This document shows, in pieces, positions 35,112 through 43,059 of a DNA stretch of 64,000 nucleotides. A model generated the notes under the pieces. The model did not search any database, was not told where the DNA came from, and saw nothing but the letters and a program-made list of their open reading frames with translations. How positions within the stretch are numbered: position 1 is the stretch's first letter; each line of letters begins with the position of its first letter. The position numbers were made by a program, and so were the translations under genes. This stretch comes from Flavobacteriaceae bacterium (GTDB lineage: Bacteria > Bacteroidota > Bacteroidia > Flavobacteriales > Flavobacteriaceae), in assembly GCA_014075215.1 (NCBI GenBank), contig CP046177.1, forward strand, positions 2,604,501 to 2,668,500, in the 5' to 3' direction.

Positions 35112-35828
35112 TTAGATGTTTTTACTTCTTTTTATTTTTGTATTTAACTTCAAATATGGCGAATCAATTATTGCTTTAAATTTATCCTTCATATTATCTG
35201 GTTTATTTAGTATTTCCAAATCTTTGCTTACAGTAATTTTATATCCAACAAATGAAATAGATTCATTTTCCTTATTTGAAACTGAATATACCGAACCATT
35301 TATTAAGTTAGGTGATGAAAAATAATTATTTGAAGAGTTTTGAAATTTATATATCGCCAATCCATTGTGTTCTTCTTTTATTTCATTGGAAAAAAAAGTT
35401 GACTTATAAATTAACTTAAGAGAATTCATTTCGTATTTAGAAGCCTCTGTCCTCCAAGTCTGTTGAGGAATGCAATCTGGAGTATATCTTGTACCACTAC
35501 TTAAGTATTGACCATCTTTTAATTTTATTGTAAAAATCCCATAATGAATAGTGTTTTGAAAAGGCACTGCTGTTATCCAAGTTCCCTCGATATAATCATC
35601 TCTAAGTATTATTTTTTTAAGCCAATCCCAATTATTAATAATTTGACTTAAAATGTAATTTACAACCTCAAAGGATGCTATTAGAAAAATTCCTGTAACT
35701 ACGATTAAAATTCCAGAAAACTCATTGCTAGAATCTTTTAAAAATCCGAATATTTCATTCTGAATCATTATTAATGACAACAATATAATAGAGCTTAAAA
35801 TCCTCTGAAAATTCTTAAGTTTATTCAT
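35112..35828 (-). CDS. Two-TM protein with beta-rich cytoplasmic domain, first gene of the operon
   Basis: A 238-aa protein. Two N-terminal membrane helices (about residues 10-28 and 38-62) are followed by a soluble domain from YIEGTWITAVPFQNT onward with alternating short beta-strands. The architecture (2 TM plus small beta-barrel) recalls Cap15-type effectors of CBASS defence, but no nucleotidyltransferase gene is near and I cannot show homology. It stands 3 bases before the substrate-binding gene and so belongs to the same transcription unit. Function unknown. Confidence 0.55.
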   Translation of the reverse strand: MNKLKNFQRILSSIILLSLIMIQNEIFGFLKDSSNEFSGILIVVTGIFLIASFEVVNYILSQIINNWDWLKKIILRDDYIEGTWITAVPFQNTIHYGIFTIKLKDGQYLSSGTRYTPDCIPQQTWRTEASKYEMNSLKLIYKSTFFSNEIKEEHNGLAIYKFQNSSNNYFSSPNLINGSVYSVSNKENESISFVGYKITVSKDLEILNKPDNMKDKFKAIIDSPYLKLNTKIKRSKNI

Positions 35829-36134
35829 TTCTCTCTAATTAAAAACTGCTACTTGTGCAATACCAAAGATATTAATTTAATAATTGTAAAGTATTAGACT
35901 TCTTTATTTTCAGGTTGTTACATATAAAGAATAAAAAACTATGGTTTAGGTTTTTCTAGTTAGAAAACGGATAAACGCATTCCAAATATTCTTTCATTCC
36001 ACTACTTTACATTCAAGAATCTTTAAAAAGAGTTTAGACTTATATGGATTTTGAGAAATGTACCTTTTCACTTATTTCTGCCAGCACCTCAAAGACACAA
36101 AGAACTCAAAAAAAAGAAATGAAACATTTCTAAG

Positions 36135-36210
36135 CAAGTACGCCAAATCAATAGTGAATCTATATAGATGGATGATTTGGCACACTTGATTAAAGGGCAA
36201 GCCCCTTAAT
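36135..36210. repeat. Two adjacent palindromes in the intergenic region before the mobilization genes
   Basis: Palindrome 1: CAAGTACGCCAAATCA (36135-36150) and TGATTTGGCACACTTG (36173-36188), 15 of 16 pairs, with a 22-base loop that holds TCTATATAGA. Palindrome 2 directly follows: ATTAAAGGGC and GCCCCTTAAT (36189-36210). The rest of the 35829-36271 gap (443 bases) holds no gene. Candidates are an origin of transfer, a replication iteron-like site or a recombination site. Confidence 0.55.
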
Positions 36211-36271
36211 AATCCCCTAAAAAAGAATTACAGTTATTTTTAATATATTTACTTCTCTAAAAACTAACTAT

Positions 36272-36613
36272 ATGGATTTTTTAAATCTGAATACTGCCAA
36301 AGGTTTGAATAAGACTTTTATTTTCCCTGCTATTGCTGGGTTAATATTTTTGTTTTTTTCTTTGGAGCCACCAGCATTAATTTTTGGTATTATTATTCAA
36401 ATTATCGTTATTATATTATTTATCTCTGGTGCATCCACAAGTGATTTCAGCAAGCAAAAAACTTACGGAATTATTTCAATGGTTTTGGAGTTTGTATTAG
36501 TTGTTACTGGTTTGATATTATCATTTACCGAGGGGGCTGACCCCACAGGTTTAGGAGCAGGTTTATTTGTGGCTTTATTCGGGATTATCAAGTTTGCAAC
36601 AGTTAAAGAATAG
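36272..36613 (+). CDS. Small membrane protein, hypothetical
   Basis: A 113-aa protein with four hydrophobic segments: FIFPAIAGLIFLFFSL, ALIFGIIIQIIVIILFI, IISMVLEFVLVVTGLIL and GLGAGLFVALFGIIKFA. The gene is transcribed away from the transporter operon and towards the mobilization genes (convergent, 15 bases between stops). It resembles no family that I recognise. Start ATG 36272. Confidence 0.6.
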   Translation: MDFLNLNTAKGLNKTFIFPAIAGLIFLFFSLEPPALIFGIIIQIIVIILFISGASTSDFSKQKTYGIISMVLEFVLVVTGLILSFTEGADPTGLGAGLFVALFGIIKFATVKE

Positions 36614-36627
36614 TAGCTACTGAAACC

Positions 36628-37488
36628 TTAAATAATTTTTTTACTAACACCTTCCAAATCCATCCACAACACAAACGATTCCTGATGCAATTCTTCAAGA
36701 GATTTTGCCAAAAAATAAGGGCGTATAAATTCAAAAGACGGTTCATTTTGTATACGTTGTAATAGCGCATTTTTCGCCAATAAAAACTCAAATAGCAGTA
36801 TGGTTTTATACGCTTTCTTAGTATCTAAATTATACGTTTTGTGCGTATAGCGATACGTGAGAGCTTCTGCGTGTTTGTGGAGTTGTTCTATGACACGCCC
36901 TGTATCTTTACCGTTGTACATTTCAAATAAGAAAAATTGGTCGTCAACTTTAAAAACACCATCAGGGATAAAAAAATCGTTGCCTGTAAAATCAATTCTT
37001 GTTTTGGCTCTCAAATTTTTTCCTGTTCTGTTGTTGCCTGTTTTATCAAAATAGGTATCAAAAAATTCAACAGTCTTGTTATTTTCATTCGCCCACGTAT
37101 CAAGCTGTATTTGAAAATCAATCGTATATTTTCTGTGAAAATAATCTTTGTAGGCGATTGTTTTTCCTATCGGTATTTTGATGGTTTCTTCAGAAGACAT
37201 AAATCCATTCTGTAAAATTTGTCTTTTGCCTTCTTTCGTCAAAAAATACATTGATTCGACCCGTCCTTTTCTGGGGTTAGGTGCAGGGAAATTATGACAT
37301 TGTACCAATGGCTTGTTACGGTCACGCAAGGAGACTAACTGTTTCCACAAATACGGATAGTGTTTTGTGCCAACATTTAATGATAGCATTTGGCTAGACG
37401 TGAGAAATTTATAGCGTGCCAGTCCTACCAAGATATTTTCTTGAATATTGGTTATCGTATGCGCCCAGAGAATGTTTTTTGCAGTCAT
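36628..37488 (-). CDS. Replication-relaxation-like protein (winged helix plus nuclease-like fold)
   Basis: A 286-aa protein. The first 90 residues look like a winged helix (ITNIQENILVGLARYKFLTS and YFLTKEGKRQIL). From about residue 170, FFIPDGVFKVDDQFFLFEMY followed by GKDTGRVIEQLHKH has the PDG...E pattern typical of the replication-relaxation family on mobile elements, which resembles a restriction-endonuclease-like fold. It is directly upstream of the HerA-like ATPase stop (2 bases apart in the same direction), so it is the last gene of the cluster. Likely role: DNA processing during transfer or element replication. Confidence 0.65.
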   Translation of the reverse strand: MTAKNILWAHTITNIQENILVGLARYKFLTSSQMLSLNVGTKHYPYLWKQLVSLRDRNKPLVQCHNFPAPNPRKGRVESMYFLTKEGKRQILQNGFMSSEETIKIPIGKTIAYKDYFHRKYTIDFQIQLDTWANENNKTVEFFDTYFDKTGNNRTGKNLRAKTRIDFTGNDFFIPDGVFKVDDQFFLFEMYNGKDTGRVIEQLHKHAEALTYRYTHKTYNLDTKKAYKTILLFEFLLAKNALLQRIQNEPSFEFIRPYFLAKSLEELHQESFVLWMDLEGVSKKII

Positions 37489-37490
37489 AA

Positions 37491-39329
37491 TTAATCTTCA
37501 AAATTTGGATTGTAAATAGTTGATGTCACTGAATCGTTTGGTGTCGGTTCTGTTTGAGCAACTTTCTGTTTAATGGTTTTGTTCTTTTTCACGTAATAGC
37601 CACTTTCATACACCAACCACAAAAAGAACTCCTTTAATTCTTCTTTGTTCTGATACATTGGTGGTTGTATATTTACGAGGGTATCAGGAACATTGATAAC
37701 ATTTGCCGTCGCTTGTGCGCCTGTATTGTCATAACATAGAAAATTGTATTTTTCGAGTTTATGGAAGTCATTTGGTGTGATATTTCGCATTTGTTGTGCC
37801 ATTGCTTTGACACTATCTTCATCATTATGCCCTGCAATTTTTATAGCGGTATTACTTATAATAAGCCGTTGTAGTTCCCTGTCCATTCCCTGACCAAGAA
37901 TTTGGTTTGCCATAATCAGGTGCAATCCGTATTTTCTACTCTCTGCTAAAATTTCTTTAATGGTTTTGGTAATATAGTTTTGCATCTCATCAATAAAAAA
38001 GAACGTTGGCACTCTATCCTTAATGTTCTTATTTTGCCGTTTACGCACCGCTCCTTGCATAAGTGCCACAATCAGCTTGCCGAGCAAGGTGGATGATTCT
38101 ACACCTAAAAATCCTTTGGAAAGATTAAACAAGACCACTTTTCCGTTATTGATTTCCTGTTCTATATTCACCGTACTTTTTCCCTGTAAGATGTTTCGTA
38201 AGTCGGTATTATCAATGATATTTTGTAACCTAAAATAAATACCCGATTTGGTGGGATTCACTCTGTCCTCTGTAAATTTTTTGGTAATAAGGTTTCTGCG
38301 TTCTGGGTTGAGATTGGTTCTACCTAGTTTGATTAAATCGTGGTTTTCTTCATCATCCATAAACCGTTTTAAGTCTGTAATATCGGTATCATTGGCACGT
38401 AACAGCACATCAATACAAGCTTGTATAATGGAGTTCATTTGTGGCGTAGCTTCACTTCTGAGGATTTCAAAAAAGGCACTTGCCAATTCTTGGGTCGTAT
38501 AATTGATATCCCGTTCGGTGGGGTTTTCAATATGGAACGGATTGAGTACAAACGTATAATCGTCTGTAAAAATATCTTCTCCTAATAGTTTTTTGGCTGT
38601 TTCCCTAATAAACGGGTCAAGATACACCACTCGTTGTTTGTTCTTGCCTGTATTCAGATAGAACTGTAAAATTTGCGTGGCAAGGTCGCCATTGGGTTCG
38701 AGTAGGCATAAGGATTTTTGTCTCCGTGTATCGTTCTTATATAACGTATAAAACAGATATTTCAAAAGTTCGGATTTACCACTTCCAGAACGTCCTAAAA
38801 TGTAAGCGTGTCTATAGAGTGACGTTATGGGAATAAGGTGCGTAATAGGCGTAAATAACACCATTTTAAGTACAGGGGTTTCGGTATCTATTCGCTCTTT
38901 GAGTAACGCTAGAAAAATATCATCTAAGGATTCGCCGTCACGATTATATTTAGCGATAAAATAGTTTTGTGCTTCTTTGTCTATAATGGTAAAATAATCA
39001 AAGACACGATAATACTTGTAATTTTCTGGCAAGGTTTTATTGGAAAATATGAGTTGTAATTCTTCTCGCTTAAAACCACGTAAGGCGGTGATAGATGCCA
39101 ATTCCAATACATCTCCAAAACTACTTTTTTTCTCATATAGATTATCGTAGTAATCCACCCATTTTTCCATAAAAAAGACAACAAATTCTGTATTACTAAA
39201 AGGAGTGATTTGTCCTAGTTCAACAAATTCAGTAGCCGAAGAACTGCTTTGATAAAAATATTCATCAAGCCAGTTTTGCACCCTTGGGTGTGCAATTTCT
39301 GATGCGTATTTTTGTGGTAATTGTTCCAT
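37491..39329 (-). CDS. HerA/TraD-like DNA-translocating ATPase
   Basis: A 612-aa protein. Walker A is ILGRSGSGKSELLKYLF (about residues 180-196), Walker B FFFIDEMQNYITK (about 460-470), and the sensor region GLHLIMANQILGQ and KIAGHNDEDS. The layout is of the HerA/FtsK-like superfamily used as coupling or transfer ATPases (TraD/VirD4/DUF87). It differs from the VirD4-like protein at 43060, so the element carries two DNA-pumping ATPases. No membrane segment is evident at the N-terminus. A 457-base gap lies upstream. Confidence 0.8.
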   Translation of the reverse strand: MEQLPQKYASEIAHPRVQNWLDEYFYQSSSSATEFVELGQITPFSNTEFVVFFMEKWVDYYDNLYEKKSSFGDVLELASITALRGFKREELQLIFSNKTLPENYKYYRVFDYFTIIDKEAQNYFIAKYNRDGESLDDIFLALLKERIDTETPVLKMVLFTPITHLIPITSLYRHAYILGRSGSGKSELLKYLFYTLYKNDTRRQKSLCLLEPNGDLATQILQFYLNTGKNKQRVVYLDPFIRETAKKLLGEDIFTDDYTFVLNPFHIENPTERDINYTTQELASAFFEILRSEATPQMNSIIQACIDVLLRANDTDITDLKRFMDDEENHDLIKLGRTNLNPERRNLITKKFTEDRVNPTKSGIYFRLQNIIDNTDLRNILQGKSTVNIEQEINNGKVVLFNLSKGFLGVESSTLLGKLIVALMQGAVRKRQNKNIKDRVPTFFFIDEMQNYITKTIKEILAESRKYGLHLIMANQILGQGMDRELQRLIISNTAIKIAGHNDEDSVKAMAQQMRNITPNDFHKLEKYNFLCYDNTGAQATANVINVPDTLVNIQPPMYQNKEELKEFFLWLVYESGYYVKKNKTIKQKVAQTEPTPNDSVTSTIYNPNFED

Positions 39330-39786
39330 AATTCTCTAGTATTTGCCCTATAATTTGGTCTATTATTTAGTCTATCTACCTCTTTTTTGCTAAAGCCCTA
39401 TATCTATTGGGCTTACAAGGTGTCGTAGTATTCAATTTATTCCTCTTACTCTTTAATTTTACTAGAGTAGAAAACCAAGCTTACTATACGGTCATTGTTT
39501 GGCTCTCTCTTTCGCTCGTTCTCTCACCTCATTCACGTATCATTCCATTACCGTTCTTTTGTTCGTTCACTCACTCACTCACTCGCTCACCTCCAATGCA
39601 CACCTCACGTATCCGCTCACTTCGTTTCCACCATTCAGAAAACCCAAAGCCTCATCGTCATAATCCACACTCAAAAAAACTATTGGTTTCGGGAAAGCGA
39701 AAACAGATCAAAATTGTGAGGCTTTTGGTTTTGAAAAATTTCGGCGAAATTTTGCAGAAAAAAATTAAAAAATACGCATCCGATTT
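39330..39786. other. 457-base gap with pyrimidine-rich strand and a 16-base inverted repeat
   Basis: The plus strand from about 39499 to 39615 is extremely rich in C and T (CTCTCTCTTTCGCTCGTTC, then CACTCACTCACTCACTCGCT). Two arms, AAAACCCAAAGCCTCA (39639-39654) and TGAGGCTTTTGGTTTT (39717-39732), pair at 15 of 16 positions around a 62-base loop. An ORF of 137 codons crosses it on the plus strand but its composition (HSLTRSPPMHTSRIRS) is not protein-like. The region may be an origin or a regulatory leader for the ATPase gene. Confidence 0.5.
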
Positions 39787-41424
39787 TTATTCTCCTTTTT
39801 TCTCTTTTTCTTCTAATTGATTCAACAAGTTATCTCGTTCTTCTCTCAGGCGAGAAGATTCTTCTCTATATGGACTGTCAACTTCAAATCCTAACGCTCG
39901 ATAAGAACGTTTAATGTCATACGGATTCTCATTGAGATACTTGTCTTGAAATCCTGTCAGAACATCTCTTTTTAGGTTCAACTCTCTCTCTGTTAAGGCT
40001 AGATTCTTTTCTTTGGAGAATTGCTCGATTTCTGTTTTGGTAAATCTCGCCGATGTTACTTCATTTTTAACCGCCTGCATTGCCTTGTCGATTTCCAAAA
40101 GACGTTTGTTATTTTCATTCATATTTTTACCTCTATTGATATCGAGGTATAATAATTGTCGTTCGTTTTCTAATTTAGATTTCATCAGATTTATTTGAGA
40201 TTCAGCTACGGCGTTAAACGCTTGAAGTTCTCGTTTATCAATCTCAAAAAGTCGTTTGTCTTTGGCAAAATCTTCTGCTTCGATGTCATGTTCCAATTCG
40301 GTGCGTTCTTGTTTGATATCAAAACTTTGTTCCATAAGCTGAAACATTGTTTGCCGTTTTTCAATAGCAAACTCTTTTTCTATCAGTTTAAAGAGATTGA
40401 CCTTTTGATGATGCACCGCTTCTTTTTCTTTTAATGAAAATTCCGATTCCCGATGTGAAAGCTGTAATTCGGTTTCTCTTTTTTTAACATCAAAAGCTTT
40501 TTCTACAATTTCATTCAAAACATTTTTTCGGTCAATTTGTAGTTCTTTTTGTAACAGCGTTACAAATTTTTCTCGCCTCTGTACATCAAAATCTTTGGTA
40601 TCAAGCTGTAGATTCACTTCTTTTTGGAACAGTTGTATTTGTTTTGTAGAAATTTCATTGTAGGCGGTTTGTTTAGCGACTTCAAAACGCTTTTCTTTTA
40701 GGTTGAGTAAATCTTCTCGTTTTTCTAGCCCCCATTTTTTGCGCTCTATAGATAAATTTTCCATGAATTTATTAAGTGCATTAAAATTCTTCTCTATCTC
40801 ATAATCTTGCCTCTCTATCCTAAATGATAATTGCAAGTCTTTAGTTTCCAGAGCCTGTTCTTTGCTTTCTAATGTTTTTTCATTAACACCTTGCATCATT
40901 TGCGCTATTTTGAGCATTTGTTCGCCCTCTTTGAGTTCGATAGTTTTTCGCTTTTGTAGTTCGGTAATGTAACGAGGTATCAAATACGGTTGCTTTAACA
41001 GTCTGATAGCGGTGCTATCAGCTTTTTCTTTAACCTTGGTATCAAAGTTTTGCACGAGTTCTGTTTTCTCCTTACTCACCACTTTTAATATCCGTTGTCC
41101 TTTTTCTTTTTCTAAGGTTAGGTCAGTTATTTGCTCATTCAGAGTTTTAATGGTTTTGTCTTTGTTGTCGATTTCCAAATCTGCATTTTCCAGTTGTTCA
41201 GTTAATACCGTTATCTGCTTTAAAAGTTCTGTGATTCGTTGCTGTTTTGATGTAATGGTTTCATCTTTGGCGGAACTTTCTGTAAAGGCTTTTTCTTTGG
41301 CTTCGCTTAAGGTTGTGATTTGCTGTGTAAGCGTTGCTATTTCTGCTTCTTTTTTTTGTAATTCTGCCTTGTATAGTGCAATGATGTTCTTGATTTTCCC
41401 AAAAGATTGTATCTCGTTTTCCAT
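39787..41424 (-). CDS. Long coiled-coil protein of the mobilization cluster
   Basis: A 545-aa protein made almost entirely of coiled coil: heptads run from about residue 10 to 140 and again from 200 to 500. In the second part a loose repeat of about 20-30 residues is visible (FDVQRREKFVTLLQKEL, FDVKKRETELQLSHRE, FAIEKRQTMFQLMEQS, FDIKQERTELEHDIEA). A non-helical segment at about 150-180 (LLKQPYLIPRYITELQKR) may be a hinge. It is encoded between the HerA-like ATPase and the small coiled-coil genes. It may be a scaffold. No family recognised. Confidence 0.7.
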   Translation of the reverse strand: MENEIQSFGKIKNIIALYKAELQKKEAEIATLTQQITTLSEAKEKAFTESSAKDETITSKQQRITELLKQITVLTEQLENADLEIDNKDKTIKTLNEQITDLTLEKEKGQRILKVVSKEKTELVQNFDTKVKEKADSTAIRLLKQPYLIPRYITELQKRKTIELKEGEQMLKIAQMMQGVNEKTLESKEQALETKDLQLSFRIERQDYEIEKNFNALNKFMENLSIERKKWGLEKREDLLNLKEKRFEVAKQTAYNEISTKQIQLFQKEVNLQLDTKDFDVQRREKFVTLLQKELQIDRKNVLNEIVEKAFDVKKRETELQLSHRESEFSLKEKEAVHHQKVNLFKLIEKEFAIEKRQTMFQLMEQSFDIKQERTELEHDIEAEDFAKDKRLFEIDKRELQAFNAVAESQINLMKSKLENERQLLYLDINRGKNMNENNKRLLEIDKAMQAVKNEVTSARFTKTEIEQFSKEKNLALTERELNLKRDVLTGFQDKYLNENPYDIKRSYRALGFEVDSPYREESSRLREERDNLLNQLEEKEKKGE

Positions 41425-41431
41425 ATCGTTT

Positions 41432-41800
41432 CTACTCTTTTTTCTCGTTTTCCAAACTGTGTAATTTCAAAAACTCTTGTTCTAATTCTGTGGAGAATGC
41501 TTTTATCTGTTGTTTAAGATTCTCTATTTCTTTGTCTTTTTTAGATACAATTTGATTAAAAGGCTCTATGCTTTTAATAGCTGTTTCTGTGTTAGTTATT
41601 TCCTCTCGTAGAAATTTAATAGCTAAATTCAATATTTTACAATGCCTTTCTTCTTTTGATCTTTCATTTTCTACTTTTTTACTTGCTTCCTTTATTTTTG
41701 TTTCCTCTTCACTATTATGTTCTTTCAATTTGCTTAAATGATACTTCTTTTCATCGTACAATTCTAAAAGTTCATATATATCATAATCCGAATAACTCAT
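41432..41800 (-). CDS. Small coiled-coil protein, type A (second copy)
   Basis: A 122-aa protein. The C-terminal part EIENLKQQIKAFSTELEQEF and LKLHSLENEKKE closely matches EIENLKTQIRTFSKEIEQEF and SKLQNTN in the protein from 42210. It is the paralogue of that gene, forming with the next gene (41797) one copy of a duplicated pair. It overlaps 41797 by 4 bases. Function unknown, likely structural. Confidence 0.65.
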   Translation of the reverse strand: MSYSDYDIYELLELYDEKKYHLSKLKEHNSEEETKIKEASKKVENERSKEERHCKILNLAIKFLREEITNTETAIKSIEPFNQIVSKKDKEIENLKQQIKAFSTELEQEFLKLHSLENEKKE

Positions 41801-42174
41801 TTGTTTTCTATTTTAATTTTTTCATATCTGAGAATTAAAAGCTTCTCAAAATGGCTTTGAATACTATGTATTTTGATATTATTATGACCTTCCAAAACTT
41901 TTTTAACTATTGATAAAAATGCTTCTATCCATAGAAAATCTATTTTAAAATTATCATCTGAATTATTGTGATTAATGTTGATGCTATTAAAAATACCCTG
42001 TAAAATTTTATTTCTGTAAATTCTCTCTGAATCAGAAAAAATAAAGAACAATTGTTCCTCTATACTTTTTCTTTTTAAAACTAGACTGTCTTTTCTTTTT
42101 TCTAAACCTAGAATCTTTTTATCTAGAAATTTTATTCTATTTATTAATTTTTTTCTTTCAAATTCTTCATCCAT
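41797..42174 (-). CDS. Small coiled-coil protein, type B (second copy)
   Basis: A 125-aa protein. Two helices flank a central signature IDFLWIEAFLSIV, which reappears as IDYLWIETYLERL in the paralogue at 42664. Both start with a coiled-coil helix (FLDKKILGLEKRKDS here). The pair A-B occurs twice in tandem (42664 then 42210, 41797 then 41432). Function unknown. Confidence 0.65.
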   Translation of the reverse strand: MDEEFERKKLINRIKFLDKKILGLEKRKDSLVLKRKSIEEQLFFIFSDSERIYRNKILQGIFNSININHNNSDDNFKIDFLWIEAFLSIVKKVLEGHNNIKIHSIQSHFEKLLILRYEKIKIENK

Positions 42175-42209
42175 AATTCAAGCATTTTTCCTATTGCTAT
42201 TATTTTTCA

Positions 42210-42671
42210 TTAATTTGTGTTTTGTAATTTTGAAAATTCCTGTTCTATCTCTTTTGAGAAAGTTCTTATCTGTGTTTTAAGGTTTTCGATTTCTTTGTCT
42301 TTTTCAGCACTTTGTAAAAGGGCTTTATCTCTTTGTTTAACAATTTTCCTTCTTTTCTCTATTTCTAATTTTGAATTAAGGTCATTTTTCTTTTTCCTTA
42401 TCGTTTCTTTGATACGCTGTTTTTCTAATTTTAATTGCTCAATAGAGCTTGTTGTTTCTTTTATTTGACCTAATAGAAATTCAATAGCAGAATCCAATGA
42501 TTTTTCTACAAGTTTTTTACCTTCTCTTAATTCCAGTAAATCCGTTTCTTCCTCATAAAGTCTTATTTCTTCCTGTATTTCTTGCATACTGGTTAGTTTT
42601 TCAAAAAAAATCTCTCGTTTAATCAACTCATCCTGGAGCCAATCCTCACTTTTATTTGAATATTTATTCAT
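42210..42671 (-). CDS. Small coiled-coil protein, type A (first copy)
   Basis: A 153-aa protein of almost pure coiled coil (residues 15-145). The C-terminal EIENLKTQIRTFSKEIEQEF is shared with the 41432 protein and, in looser form, with the long protein at 39787. It overlaps the type B gene at 42664 by 8 bases, which suggests translational coupling. No membrane segment. Confidence 0.65.
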   Translation of the reverse strand: MNKYSNKSEDWLQDELIKREIFFEKLTSMQEIQEEIRLYEEETDLLELREGKKLVEKSLDSAIEFLLGQIKETTSSIEQLKLEKQRIKETIRKKKNDLNSKLEIEKRRKIVKQRDKALLQSAEKDKEIENLKTQIRTFSKEIEQEFSKLQNTN

Positions 42672-43053
42672 TGGTTTGTAATTTTTTTATACTTTCTTTT
42701 AATTCTTCTTTCTTCTCTAACAGCTTATTAAGCTTTTCAAAATACATTATGATGATTTCGTCTTTTTTACTATCTTCTGTGTAATTTCCTAATCGTTCTA
42801 AATATGTTTCTATCCAGAGATAATCTATTTTTCTAGGAAGAATTTCAAAAAGCTCTTTTCTTCTGGTGTTATCTGTTGGATACCCCCTTTCATAGAAGTA
42901 TTCACTGTGCAAGGCTTCATATTCAAAAAATAGTTTTGTCTCTTTTTTTTTCAGAGTTTTTTCCAAATTTTCGGTATAATTAATTTCTTTTTTTAAACGA
43001 GCAATTTTTTTGTCAAAGCGGTCTATTTTCTTTTTAAGTTCTTGTAATTCCAT
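42664..43053 (-). CDS. Small coiled-coil protein, type B (first copy)
   Basis: A 129-aa protein opening with a coiled coil (LKKKIDRFDKKIARLKKEIN) and carrying the IDYLWIETYLERL signature of type B. It is the first gene after the VirD4-like gene (6 bases). The gene order is VirD4, B, A, B', A', long coiled coil, so the small genes are tied to the DNA-transfer ATPases. Confidence 0.65.
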   Translation of the reverse strand: MELQELKKKIDRFDKKIARLKKEINYTENLEKTLKKKETKLFFEYEALHSEYFYERGYPTDNTRRKELFEILPRKIDYLWIETYLERLGNYTEDSKKDEIIIMYFEKLNKLLEKKEELKESIKKLQTNE

Positions 43054-43059
43054 TTTCTG

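Noticed and set aside
35112..35828. CBASS defence system
   Set aside because: Only a loose architecture resemblance of one protein. No CD-NTase, E1/E2/JAB or HORMA genes nearby.
39407..39820. 137-codon plus-strand ORF in the gap before the coiled-coil gene
   Set aside because: Composition comes from the C/T-rich tract (HSLTRSPPMHTSRI), it overlaps the 39787 gene and there is no recognisable domain. Treated as non-coding.
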